From: Diphasiastrum complanatum
Taxonomy: Eukaryota; Streptophyta; Lycopodiopsida; Lycopodiales; Lycopodiaceae
DNA: 64,000 nucleotides
Reading direction: 5' to 3'
Assembly (NCBI GenBank): GCA_029204225.1
Contig: CM055102.1
Span: forward strand, 45,020,484-45,084,483
Notes under the pieces: model-generated
Seen by the model: only the letters and a program-made list of their open reading frames with translations
Database searches by the model: none
Told to the model about the DNA's origin: nothing
Position numbers and translations under genes: made by a program
Shown: positions 12,244 through 21,762 of the stretch, piece by piece
Position numbering within the stretch: position 1 is the stretch's first letter
Layout of the letters: every line of letters starts with the position of its first letter

Positions 12244-12386
12244 GGGTAAGCTATCATCTTTGCGGATTTAGGGTTAATGGTTGTAGTGTTAATTGATAGT
12301 GCTAATGGATCTTAGTGTTAATTGTGGATCATCAATGCATGCTGGACTTTGATCTATGTTGTCGCTCTCATGGGATCGAACCTCCA
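12244..12386 (-). repeat. Right arm of the long inverted repeat
   Basis: The reverse complement begins TGGAGGTTCGATCCCATGAG and parallels 9944-10111 with a few substitutions and one fewer 24-base unit. The arms enclose about 2.1 kb that holds the microsatellite and both LTR pieces. Confidence 0.75.
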
Positions 12387-12441
12387 TGTAACATCTAACC
12401 TCGTCTCCTTGATGCTTGTGTGCTTGGATCTTGGGTTGAGA

Positions 12442-13107
12442 CTAGGGTAGGAAATAGCCCCACAACATACCGCGAATTTGTCTCTAAGTCTTGTTTCCTA
12501 ATTCGACAATACAATTGTCTATTACGAAAGCATTCCATTGGCAAAGTAGATCTGCATGAATATTGTACCATTCCCCTGACTGTTTAATTGACCAAGGCCA
12601 TTTAAAACCTTCCCATTTCTGAACTTATTTAAATCTCAGTAGATCCTTTTTAGAATGTTTAAAGACGTATGTAATGGCCTTATTCATAATAGTTTTTGAT
12701 CCCTCTGGACCATCTAAGGGTATGTTTTCATAGCATTTAGAGATGTCTGCAACCCACATTTTGGTAATCATTGGTGGTAAGTTAAGATAGAAATCAGTGG
12801 ACTACTCACATTGTCAATATAAAGTTGTATCCACATTTAGGATACTCTTGTATGCCTTTTCCTTAAGGTCTGCCCCTTCCATGAGGAACAGAGACAATAT
12901 ACCAAGAGCTCATGTTAGGAATTTGGCGAGTCTAGTAAAGCAACAATCATGAGCATTTGTAATCCATCTGAATGATTCCTTGTGGGCTTTGCAAGTACAT
13001 ATTTCAAGTAGAAAGCTATTAAGATCTTCTATTATATATTTGACAGCTTTTGGATTGACAAAACTCATAAGAGGATTGGTCACCAATATCACATGTATCT
13101 TGTAAAA
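12442..13107 (-). pseudogene. Reverse-transcriptase-like relic of uncertain class
   Basis: One reading frame runs for about 222 codons with no frameshift, interrupted by five internal stops (codons at 12910-12912, 12814-12816, 12802-12804, 12625-12627, 12484-12486). Readable blocks in order: VNPKAVKYIIEDLNSFLLE, FRWITNAHDC, KMWVADISKCYENIPLDGP (12700-12760), WSIKQSGEWY, VIDNCIVELGN and RQIRGMLWGYFLP (about 12445-12483). An Asp in an hxDhxxxYxxIP block followed about 85 residues later by G-x-x-x-G resembles RT motifs A and B of the Penelope/telomerase/rvt side of the RT tree. It does not resemble the copia (QMDV, YVDD) or LINE (FVDFRKAFD) RTs found elsewhere in this window. The C-terminal half, with the YxDD motif, is cut off at about 12440 by other repeats. 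Frame conservation argues for a real gene relic; the RT label is inference from two motifs. Confidence 0.42.
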
Positions 13108-13256
13108 AAATCTCTAGTAGAGATGTACTATTCATCAAGGTCATCCATACAAACCAAAGGGTGTGGTGATAAAGGAGTATCAATGATGGGAGAAGAAGTA
13201 TCAGCGGGAGTATTACCATTTTTTTTTTTTAGGCACATAAAGACTTCTCTAATATG
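13108..13256 (-). other. Upstream continuation of the RT-like relic, degenerate
   Basis: Readable pieces such as SADTSSPIIDTPLSPHPL and VCMDDLDE on the - strand have a coding look but are out of frame with the RT-like relic. A T13-type run at about 13221-13230 may mark an insertion boundary next to copia B. Confidence 0.25.
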
Positions 13257-13284
13257 CAAATTGTAAAACCTTTTCTCTTCTTCA

Positions 13285-13503
13285 AATTTATCGACGAAAT
13301 CATTAAGTATACGAATTGGGCTGAGAAGTTGACAATAAATTGAAGCAGATTTGCACAGATCGTGGAGGTGAGTACATTTCCAACGAATTCAAAGCCTACT
13401 GTACTGGTCGAGGTATTATGCATACGAAGACTGCATCATACACACCTCAACACAATGAAATAGCTGAACGAAGGAATCATACACTAATGGAAGCTACAAG
13501 GTG
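13285..13503 (+). pseudogene. Copia B integrase core, first part
   Basis: Reads FIDEIIKYTNWAEKL, then TDRGGEYISNEFKAYC (second catalytic Asp present in CTDRGG) and YTPQHNEIAERRNHTLMEA with the catalytic Glu (IAERRN). The first catalytic Asp is missing with the truncated 5' part. The frame stays open to the insertion at 13504. Confidence 0.8.
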
Positions 13504-13960
13504 TACATCTTCTACGGACATTGACACACCCATCATTCCCCTTATGATGATCGACCCCATTCCCATAGCTTGGTGTCCATGAGAACCTAGTGTCTCAGTC
13601 GCACAAGTTTCGGAAAAAGGTATTCTCTCGATGAATGATGTTGAAATGACGGATGAACATGTGCTCTTTTAACTAGATAAAAAATGTTATCCGCTGAAAT
13701 CATTCCACAGGAGATCAAGTCACCAGGGCCTTTGGCTCATGTGCAACTAACCTCCAAAGTACCCAACACCCCAACATATAGGCCCAAACCCAAAGTATAC
13801 ACATGGGACATGTATCCAGATGAAATATGAGATATAATAGATGAAGACATGATTCGAGAGGCAACAACACCGCCTCCTTAACAAATTAAAAAACCTCGGT
13901 TCCAACAAAATCCAATCATCAACACAAATTAATCGAGAGACAAAAACAAATGCGTGAGAA
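13504..13960 (+). other. Unidentified insertion inside copia B integrase
   Basis: The integrase reads TLMEATRC up to 13503 and resumes HAKAPKQLWAKAVATSNYLQN at about 13993. The material between does not belong to copia. It has its own coding look in shifting frames: DTPIIPLMMIDPIPI, then EIIPQEIKSPGPLAHVQLTS and YRPKPKVYTWDMYPDEI. It may be an exon-like scrap of another element. I do not recognise it. Confidence 0.45.
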
Positions 13961-14487
13961 GCTTAAGCAACCTATCAAGCCATTGTCTGAACAAACAAAG
14001 GACAAGCCATGCAAAAGCACCAAAACAGTTGTGGGCAAAAGCCGTGGCTACATCAAATTATCTTCAGAATCGTATTCTAAAGTCTTGGATACCGGATAAA
14101 ACTCCTCATGAGACATGGTGGAAGTTGAAGCCAAATCTAACACATGTTCGAACATTCGGATGCATAGTGTATATGCACATACCAGATACGCTGAGAAAGA
14201 AACTCGATGAAAAGACTGAACAAGGTTTTCTGGTAGGATTTGAGTTACATTCGTCATATTATCGTGTCTATGTACCAAAAACTAGCAAGATAAAATTAGT
14301 TCGAGATGTTAAATTTGATGAGTTGAAATACATAGCAGACATTGATGTAGTCGGCTATGAAATTCTCAAAAACTATAATGAGCTACCAACGACGACAGAA
14401 GTAAAACAAGCAGAAGATGAAAGAGAATTACCATATTTAGAGGGAGTTCAAGATCGAGTACCTGGCAGACTCGAATCACCAGCTTGA
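13961..14487 (+). pseudogene. Copia B integrase C-terminus and linker
   Basis: Reads KAPKQLWAKAVATSNYLQNR, LKPNLTHVRTFGCIVYMHIP, RKKLDEKTEQGFLVGF and YVPKTSKIKLVRDVKFDE, the usual C-terminal domain of copia integrase, followed by the acidic linker to RT. The frame stays open from 13954 to the stop at 14487. Confidence 0.8.
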
Positions 14488-14593
14488 ATTCCAGCAAAAA
14501 AGTTTGAATCATAATCGAACTCGAAACCTGTAGAATTGAAATCAAAACCACCTGTGAGAAAATCTGACAGACAACGTAAACCACTAGAAATGT

Positions 14594-15775
14594 ATGGTCA
14601 GGATGTTTTTTAAACAACCATCGAATTCTCTGGTTTATCTGACGAACCTCAAACATTCGAGGAAGCTATTGATGGACCAGATAAAGATCGCTGAATTCAA
14701 GCAATGGAGGACGAAATGTCATCCATGTATAAGAACAATGTATGGACACTTGCACCTATTCTTGATGGCAAAAAAATCAATCAAATGCAATTGGATCTAC
14801 AAGATCAAAACAGGTCCTGATGGAGAAAACATCATATACAAAGCAAGGTTAGTTGCTAAAGGATTTTCACAGAAGTATGGAATCGACTACACTGATACTT
14901 TCTCACCGGTAGTCAAACATACATCAATTTGCTTGTTATTCGTGTATGAAGTGGCTCATGATCTGAAAATCCATATTGTGGATGAGAAGACTGCATTCTT
15001 GCATGCATAATTGGAAGAAGACTTATTCATGGACCAACCACTTGGTTTTGTAAGCCAAGAATATCCTGAATACATATGTCACATGAATAAAAGCATTTAT
15101 GGTCTGAAACAAGCAATCAGACAATGGTATAGAAAGAAGGACAAAGCACTACGTTTCTTAGGCTTCGAACCTCTATTTGTTGAATTGAATGTCTATATCA
15201 AGCATGTCCAAAATGAAATAATCATTCTAGTTGTTTATGTTGATGAAACGCTTATCTTCTCAAGAAGATATAAGTTAATTTCAGATGTCAAAAAAGACAT
15301 TTCTGAAATATTTGAGATCGTTTACCAAGGAGAAGCTAAAATCTATCTAGGCTTGCAGATCGTGAGAGACTTTGAAGGTGGTAAGTTGTATCTTCACCAA
15401 CAAAAGTACACTCAAAAGATCAATGAAGACTTCAACATGCTCGAATGCAAAGGTGTGCATACTCCCATGATACCTGGAACAATACTGAGCAAGGCAGATT
15501 GTTTGCAGACTCTCAAGGAAGAGGAACGAATGGCCAAAACACCCTATCGTAGGCTGATTGGATTATTGTTATATCTAGGAGACAACACCAAACCTGATAT
15601 AGCGTTTGCAGTATACAGGATGAGCCAATATAATCAGAACCTAGGATCGTTGCACTGGAAGTTGGCTAAAAGAGTACTACAATATCTCCAGGAAACAAAA
15701 GATTATGATTGTGTTATTCGAAGGAAGCTGGATTTCACATCGAATCTTACAGTGACGCAAGTTGGCCATCCATGA
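14594..15775 (+). pseudogene. Copia B reverse transcriptase (YVDD changed to YVDE)
   Basis: Blocks in order: CNWIYKIKTGPDGENIIYKA, ARLVAKGFSQKYGIDY, FSPVVKHTSI, the motif A region KIHIVDEKTAFLHA, a TAA stop at 15008-15010, then LEEDLFMDQPLGF, SIYGLKQAIRQW and the catalytic block VVYVDETLIF. The second Asp of YVDD is Glu. The connection domain follows (GEAKIYLGLQIVRD, PDIAFAVYRMSQY). One stop and an altered catalytic pair make it inactive. Confidence 0.82.
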
Positions 15776-16205
15776 AGGATGATAGCAAAAATATTTCAAG
15801 AGGTTGTACTCTAGCATCTGGCACAACCATAATATGGATAAGCAAGAAGCAAACAACAGTAGCTCAATCTTCCTGTGAAGTGGAATATGTAGCAGCAGCC
15901 AAGATGGCAAACGAGCGGATCTGGATCAAACAGATGTTGGAAGGATTTAATGAATCCATTTCTGAACCTTATGTCTTGTTAATGGATAACACTTCAACAA
16001 TCTATCATACGAAAGATCATGTATTTCACTAAAAAACAAAGCACATAGCTATCAAGTATCATGTTATTTGGGACTTAGTCGAGAAGAAGATATTGAAGAC
16101 AATCTTCATACTCATAGAGGAAATGACAGCTGATATCTTTACGAAGCCACTCAGTAAAGCTTTGTTCAAGAAGCAGCAAAGAAGATTGGGGTTAATCCAA
16201 CTGCC
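15700..16205 (+). pseudogene. Copia B RNase H
   Basis: After a frameshift near 15705 the frame reads YSDASWPSMKDDSKNISRGC, SKKQTTVAQSSCEVEYVAAA, KMANERIWIKQMLEGF, MDNTSTIYHTKDHVFH, a TAA stop, then KTKHIAIKYHVIWDLVEKK and MTADIFTKPLSKALFKK. The acidic residues of the RNase H fold (first Asp, Glu of CEVEY, Asp of MDN) are present. Confidence 0.8.
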
Positions 16206-16566
16206 CACTTTGAGAGGGAGTTGTGGAAAAATTGTCTGACATATTTCGATTCTACGAACAAAGTGTGCAGTTTACATGACAAAGGATGAGAAAGAAATGA
16301 ACGCAAACTCGAAACATTTTTATTTGTGATCAACCTCAAAGGATTCGTGAAATTTGTCTTGCAGTCAACTCGAAAGATTCGCGAAACAGTTTCTTGTGTT
16401 CACTATGGAAAAAATAGCCTGCTCTTGGATAGAGAGAGAAAATCTACTCATAAAACTCGAGTAGAGAGAGAATGAGCCCAAAACACCAAAATCTCAATAT
16501 TCACAATATGGCAGAATATGCCGAAGTTTCCCTACATCAAAGAGACTCCAATTCCTAAAGTGGAGC
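16206..16566 (+). repeat. Copia B polypurine tract and 3' LTR start
   Basis: TTTGAGAGGGAG (16209-16220) is followed by TGTGGAAAAATTGTCTG, a TG start. The LTR runs to about 16566, where it changes into the copia C LTR read in the other direction, so only its first 345 bases survive. Confidence 0.6.
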
Positions 16567-17083
16567 ACTGTGCGACAGATCCACACAATGCATTGGCGTG
16601 AGAGAAATACAGTTCTCTCACGAATAATGTCTGGTTTACTAGCGGACTTCTGGATCTGTTGATCCTCTTACAAAATTGTCTCGCTCACAAATGGACATGT
16701 ATTCTGTATGTTTTCATATTATTGTATTATGCATCAAGCAGAAAGTATATAGTTCGCAAACTTTTTCATGTCGCGTCGTGTAACTTCCAGATCAGAAAGA
16801 TTAATCATCTACAACTAATCATGAATTACAAGAGTGACAAATTAGCCACGATCTAGAGTACTTCTGTTGATGTCATGATATCTGATCAAATACTTCTACC
16901 CCTTGTTACTTGGCTGATCTTCTTGGTCGTTTGTGGAGCAAGAATGATTTTGTGTCGCAAAACAAATTTGTGTTGTGTGTCGCAAAATTGTTCGCGAACA
17001 ATTTTGTTTCTTGTGTCTTTTTTGTCAAAATTAGAGTGGAGAGCTAGGAAGGCTTTGGCATTAGAAACATTTTGTTTCTTCAG
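16567..17083 (-). repeat. Copia C 3' LTR, truncated
   Basis: It starts TGAAGAAACAAAATGTTTC at 17083 (- strand), right after the purine tract TTTGAGAGGGAGC. It aligns with 18515-19016 through GTGGAGAGCTAG, GGCTGATCTTCTTGG, CAAGCAGAAAGTATATAG and the final TGTGCGACAGATCCACACA. Confidence 0.8.
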
Positions 17084-17660
17084 CTCCCTCTCAAAGCATG
17101 ATAGCTTGATGACTCCAAGACTGCTCCTCTATTTCTCGAATAGACCATGTTTAAGGCATTTGTGAATATGTCAGCTACCACCTACTTTGTTCCAAAATCT
17201 TCTTCCCGATCAGATCCCTTATCAAGTGGTACTTGATTGCAATGTGTTTCGTCCTTGAGTGAAACACAAGTTCTTTTGTCAGATGTATTGCAGATGTGTT
17301 GTCCATCTCCATAACTAGAGATTCATTCCTCGTTTCACCCAATTCGTCAAGGAACTGTTTGAGCCAAATTATTTCATTGGCCATCTTTGCTACTGCTACG
17401 TACTCTGCTTCGCAGGGTGATTGAGCCATAATGGTCTGCTTCTTGCTGACCCAAAAAAATTGCTGCTCCTGACGCGATAGTGCCTCATCAAATTTAACAT
17501 CTCTGACTGTCTTTACAATGTTTGTCTCTGGCATATAGACTCTGAAGTATGACGAATTATTGTCATATCCTACAAGATATCCATGTTCAGCTTTCTCATC
17601 AAGCTTCTTTCGAAGTTTATCAGGAACATGTGCATAAGTTGCACATCCTCAGTGCATAAG
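17084..17660 (-). pseudogene. Copia C integrase C-terminus fused to RNase H
   Basis: From 17660 down: a short run of AHVPDKLRKKLDEKAEHGYL and YFRVYMPETNIVKTVRDVKF (integrase C-terminus) is joined within a few codons to FFWVSKKQTIMAQSPCEAEY, KMANEIIWLKQFLDELGE and MDNTSAIHLTKELVFHSRTK (RNase H). The whole RT, about 1.2 kb, is missing at the join, and the frame stays open across it (17175-17534). The pol tail is frameshifted below 17175. Confidence 0.8.
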
Positions 17661-17902
17661 CTCCTAAGTGCCATCTACCCGGGAGAATAATCCTTCTCCC
17701 TTTAGTATCAATGAGGTCTTAACCTTCCATGCTAGGAAGTTAGATCTTGATAAATCCAGAACTGTACAAATCTTGGATTGTAATCTTCTGATTGAAGCCA
17801 TTGCTCCTGAATTTGTGTTCTCACTTGTTAATGGTTCTTTGTTTGAATGCTTAGCCTCCTGGATCTGATAGCTTTTTGGCTATGTCATACTATGACAAGG
17901 TA
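17661..17902 (-). other. Copia C leader remnant
   Basis: About 240 bases between the primer binding site and the integrase scrap, with no coding frame I recognise. Confidence 0.4.
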
Positions 17903-17915
17903 GGCTATGATACCA
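17903..17915 (-). other. Primer binding site of copia C
   Basis: Read on the - strand: TGGTATCATAGCC, one base after the LTR end CCATCA. One mismatch to the common TGGTATCAGAGC form. Confidence 0.65.
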
Positions 17916-17916
17916 C

Positions 17917-19016
17917 TGATGGAAAAAAAATCTAGATGTGCAAATTTAAAATTTCAGTAAAAATTCTGAAAATTAACTAATAGAAATTTTTTGAACGATT
18001 CGCGAACAATTTTGCAAAACTGTTCTAATCACGAATAATTTTCACTCGAGAACAATTCGTGATCCAGTCAAGCTCTGCAACAAAATGAAACGAAACGAAA
18101 TGAAACTACACGAAAGAGAAGAATTGACAAAAAGAACAATCAGACTCTGGACGAGACAAAACTTAAGTGAGCTCTGAATTTGATTTACGCTTATAGCCAA
18201 GTGATTGCGAAGCGAAACGAAATGAAAGCATTCACAAATAAAATCAGTTTGTGTGAAATTCAGATATGATTAATGGTCACTGGCGGCTATATTATTCCTA
18301 CAATTCTCCAAAAAGTAGACAGACACTGGTGATCTACATTATAAATTATTATAGCATTCAACAAAATCAAACCAATGTGCGAAATTGAATAAACAAGTGA
18401 ATCAGATACACAAATAGTAACAGACAAATATTTATTTGATATCATATAATCATTCAGAATAATATGTGCATAACAACTACAATATTATCTATTGATCTTT
18501 TGATTTTTCAAGCATTGTGCGACAGATCCACACAGTGCATAAGCATGAGAGAAATATAGTTATCTCACGAATAATGTCTCGCTTACTAACGGACTTCTAG
18601 ATCTATTGATCCTCTTACAAAATTGTCTCACTCACAAGTGGACATGTATTCTGTATATTCCCGTCTTACTGTATTATGCATCAAGCAGAAAGTATATAGC
18701 TTTTTTGTGTCACTTCGTGTAACTTCCAGATCTGAAAGATTAATCATCTACAACTAATCACGAATTACAAGAGTGGCAGATTAGCCACAATCTAGAGTAC
18801 TTTTGCTGATGTCATGGTATCTGATCAAATACTTGTACCCCTTGGTACTTGGCTGATCTTCTTGGCATGGAGCAAGAATGATTTTGTGTCGCAAAATAGT
18901 TTCGTGTCGTGTGTTGCAAAATTGTTCGTGAACAATTTTATTTCTTGTGTCTTTTATGTCAAAATTAGAGTGGAGAGCTAGCAAGGCTTTGGCAATAGAA
19001 ACATTTTGTTTCTTCA
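17917..19016 (-). repeat. Copia C 5' LTR
   Basis: It starts TGAAGAAACAAAATG at 19016 and ends CCATCA at 17917, next to the primer binding site. The first 500 bases match the truncated 3' LTR. The stretch at 18250-18514 is repeated once more at 19050-19393, attached to copia D. Confidence 0.75.
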
Positions 19017-19393
19017 ATCATTGCTGGGGATAGGTTTCACTAACTAGTTTAGTTGTTTTCTAGTTCTTTTTTATGAGAGGTAAAATGTCAAAGTTTTGTG
19101 AAACAGTCGTGAAGGCGAAGCAAACCCGATTTCTCAAAGCACTTCGGATGGAGTTCATATGAGGTCGCTGAATACTGCCAACTGAATTACTCCTACAGTC
19201 CTCCAGAATGTAGTGACCTATGTTTATAAACTGATGTAGCATTCAACAAATTCAACCAATGTGCAAAATTGAAAAGAATGGGAGAATCAGACACACGAAT
19301 AACAACAGACACATTTGTATTCAAGATCATACATCATAAATTGACATGTGCACAATGGCTACAAGATCATCTATTGATTTTTCTTTGATTCTT

Positions 19394-19800
19394 CAAGCAC
19401 TTGAGACATATCTTGGGGATTGATCCATATAGACCTCTTCGTCTAGTTCGCCATGCAAGAAGGCTGTCTTCTCGTCCACAATGTGGATCTTGAGGTCATA
19501 TGCTGCTGCATATGCAAATAACAGATGTAGGGATGAATGTTTGACAACAAGAGAGAAGGTTTTAGAGAGTCAATACCATATCTCTGAGAAGATCCCTTCG
19601 CTACCAGTCTTGCCTTGTATTTCGTGATGTTCCAATCTGGTCCGCATTTGAGTTTGAAAACCCATTTGCATTTGACAATCTTGCGCTTATGTGGTAATGG
19701 CTGCAACGTCTATACCTTGTTCTTCCTCATGGACTCCATCTATTCATTCATGGCTTGGATCCATCTGTCCTTTTTTGGACTTTCAATCGCTTCCTCTAAA
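19394..19800 (-). pseudogene. Copia D reverse transcriptase, N-terminal part
   Basis: Reads [38 protein letters not shown], a frameshift, then HSSLHLLFAYAAAYDLKIH and the motif A block IVDEKTAFLHGELDEEVYMD. The RT ends before the YVDD region. Confidence 0.78.
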
Positions 19801-20266
19801 GTCTGTGGTTCGCCACTGAATCCACAGAACTCTTTTGATGTGAAAGCTGAGCTGCCTGGCACATATCTTGCTGGTGCTCTTCGTGGTCTTGTCGACCTTC
19901 TAGGAGATCCTCCTAGGACAACAATGCCTTTGTCTTTGTCTACTCTTCTTGGTCCAGAACCATCTTGGTTTACAAGAACTACGGCGACAAGCTGCCTCTC
20001 GAATCTTTCTTCATTAGATTCGTCACTCGAATGGGAAACGATTTGAAATTTTTCATTTTTGTGTTCATCCTCTGCTCCTTGTCACTGGTGATAGGTCATA
20101 GTACCGTCTCTCTAGAACTTCATAGCTGATAGGATCGTCATTGACCATTGTCATGCTCTCTCACTGTTTTCACAGTGTTCGTGTCTGGCATGTAGACTCT
20201 GTAGTATGACGAGTTGTTGTCATAACCTACCAGAAATCCCTGCTCAGCTTTCTCATCAAGCTTCTT

Positions 20267-21000
20267 TCAAAACTTATCTAGAATATGTGCATAAGCTGCA
20301 CATCCAAAGATTATGATGTGAGACAGGTTGGGCCTTCTACCCCACCGTAGCTCATGTGGTGTTGAGTGAGGGACACCATACTTGCCTGTCCTATACTTGC
20401 CTGTCCTGTTTTGGATGTATGCGACTATAGCTACTGCTTCAGCCCACAGTATTCTTGGAGCCTTCGAGTAGGCCATCATGCATTTGGCAGCTTCCATCAT
20501 GGTCCTATTCTTTCGTTCAGCAACACCGTTGTGTTGCGGTGTGTAGACTGTAGTCCTTCTGTGAATGATGCCACGATCATTGCAGAAGTCAATGAAGCGA
20601 TTCGAGATGTATTCGCCACCTCGATCTATCCTGATCTGCTTCACCTTGCTGCTCGTACATCTTTCAGCCCAATTCACATATTCTATGAATTTATCAAGTG
20701 CTTAAGATTTATTCTGAATGAAATACACTGGCAAATTTGCTATGATCATCAATGAAGGTTATATAGTATTTTGAACCTCCTACTGAGATCACATAGAATG
20801 GTCCGCATATGTCAGAATGCACTAACTCCAGAATCTTAGTCGTTCTGTAGGAGTCTTTGATGAATGGACTGCGTGACATCTTGCCCTTCAAACATGCATC
20901 ACAGGTGGTCGAACTATTTGCATTCGAGATGCTAACCCCTATTATCGCTCCATGTCCTTCCTTTGTGGAGGGCAAGACCTAGAAGCTCATTATGTGTTGT
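20267..21000 (-). pseudogene. Copia D integrase
   Basis: From 20975: TTCDACLKGKMSRSPF (C-x2-C of the zinc site), [13 protein letters not shown] with the first catalytic Asp, FIDDHSKFASVFH, then after a frameshift YVNWAERC, RIDRGGEYISNRF (second Asp) and [19 protein letters not shown] with the catalytic Glu. All three acidic residues are present, unlike copia A. A small internal repeat NRTGKYRTGKYG comes from a 12-base duplication at about 20388-20411. Confidence 0.82.
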
Positions 21001-21762
21001 TATAGGTGAAGAATTTCTCTTCTCCTAGGTGATCAAATCTTTCTAAGTGGTATTAGCTTTGAAGCACAATATCTTAGTGAGAAAAATCACAACTTTTGAT
21101 TTTGAATTTCATTCCAAGTCTTAAAAAGTAGAGTAATTGGTGGAATCCAATAGGAGTAATTGAATTCAATTTATTGAGTAAAAATTGACATTGAACTCAA
21201 ATTAGTTTTATTCAACCTTCTTTGTGAAAGTGTGAGGGTCAATTTGTGATCCCATTGGATTTCTAGAATGAGGAGGAGTCCATATTTGAGTATTCATGCA
21301 TGGTTGAGATCTTTGTGAATTTCTAGTTGTCTAATTTTTTAAGCTTTGTGAAAAATTGGTGGTATAGTTTGTTGTCAAATGAAATCAAATTCATTCTAAA
21401 TCTCAAGTGTAAAATTATTTGGGTCAAGAGTGAGTCCAAAAGAAGTGATTAAGTTTGATTTTCATGTATTTGAAACAAAACCCATCTTTTGTTTAAGAAT
21501 CTCAAGTGTTGAATGAACTAGTCAAGTGAAAAGGAAAATCTAGGTGTCAAATATTTTTCATATCCATTTCAACTTTCAAAAGAAAGAGTCATTGGTATTT
21601 GATCAGTCCAATAGGAGATTGGATCTGATTTCTTTAGTGATTTGATTCAAAGATTGTGTGCTTTTGTCTTAGTGATCAAAGCAAAGTTTCCAAGTGACTA
21701 GTCATTACTGTGAAGATTGATTCTTAGGTTTGTGAATTAGATCTTTTGTAGATCCTTCTAGA
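21001..21762 (+). other. Leader-like AT-rich DNA before a gag-like frame
   Basis: About 760 bases rich in TCAAGTG, AATTTTGATTT and GATTTGA words, with no coding frame. It may be the leader of the gag-only element that follows; no 5' LTR for it could be found. Confidence 0.3.

Larger units (their letters stand above)
13258..16566 (+). mobile_element. Copia element B: 5'-truncated, inactive Ty1/copia remnant
   Basis: Order is integrase, reverse transcriptase, RNase H, polypurine tract, start of 3' LTR. Gag, protease and the zinc-binding part of integrase are absent. The integrase is split by about 450 bases of unrelated DNA (13504-13960). It belongs to the same family as copia C and D downstream (shared [24 protein letters not shown] and KMANExIWxKQ blocks). 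It meets copia C tail to tail. Confidence 0.8.
16567..19016 (-). mobile_element. Copia element C: internally deleted copia with one complete LTR
   Basis: On the - strand: a 1.1-kb 5' LTR (19016 to 17917), primer binding site, about 240 bases of leader, integrase C-terminus fused to RNase H, polypurine tract and a truncated 3' LTR (17083 to 16567). Gag, protease, integrase core and all of the RT are deleted. The two LTR copies share about 500 bases. Confidence 0.78.
19040..21000 (-). mobile_element. Copia element D: truncated remnant (integrase, RT start, LTR scrap)
   Basis: Same family as copia B and C. On the - strand it begins in the GAG-pre-integrase region at about 21000, runs through the integrase core (20975-20267), an acidic linker and the first half of RT, and stops at about 19394. 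There it is joined to an LTR stretch (19050-19393, with CAACAAATTCAACCAATGTGC) that matches 18250-18514 of copia C. Confidence 0.75.
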
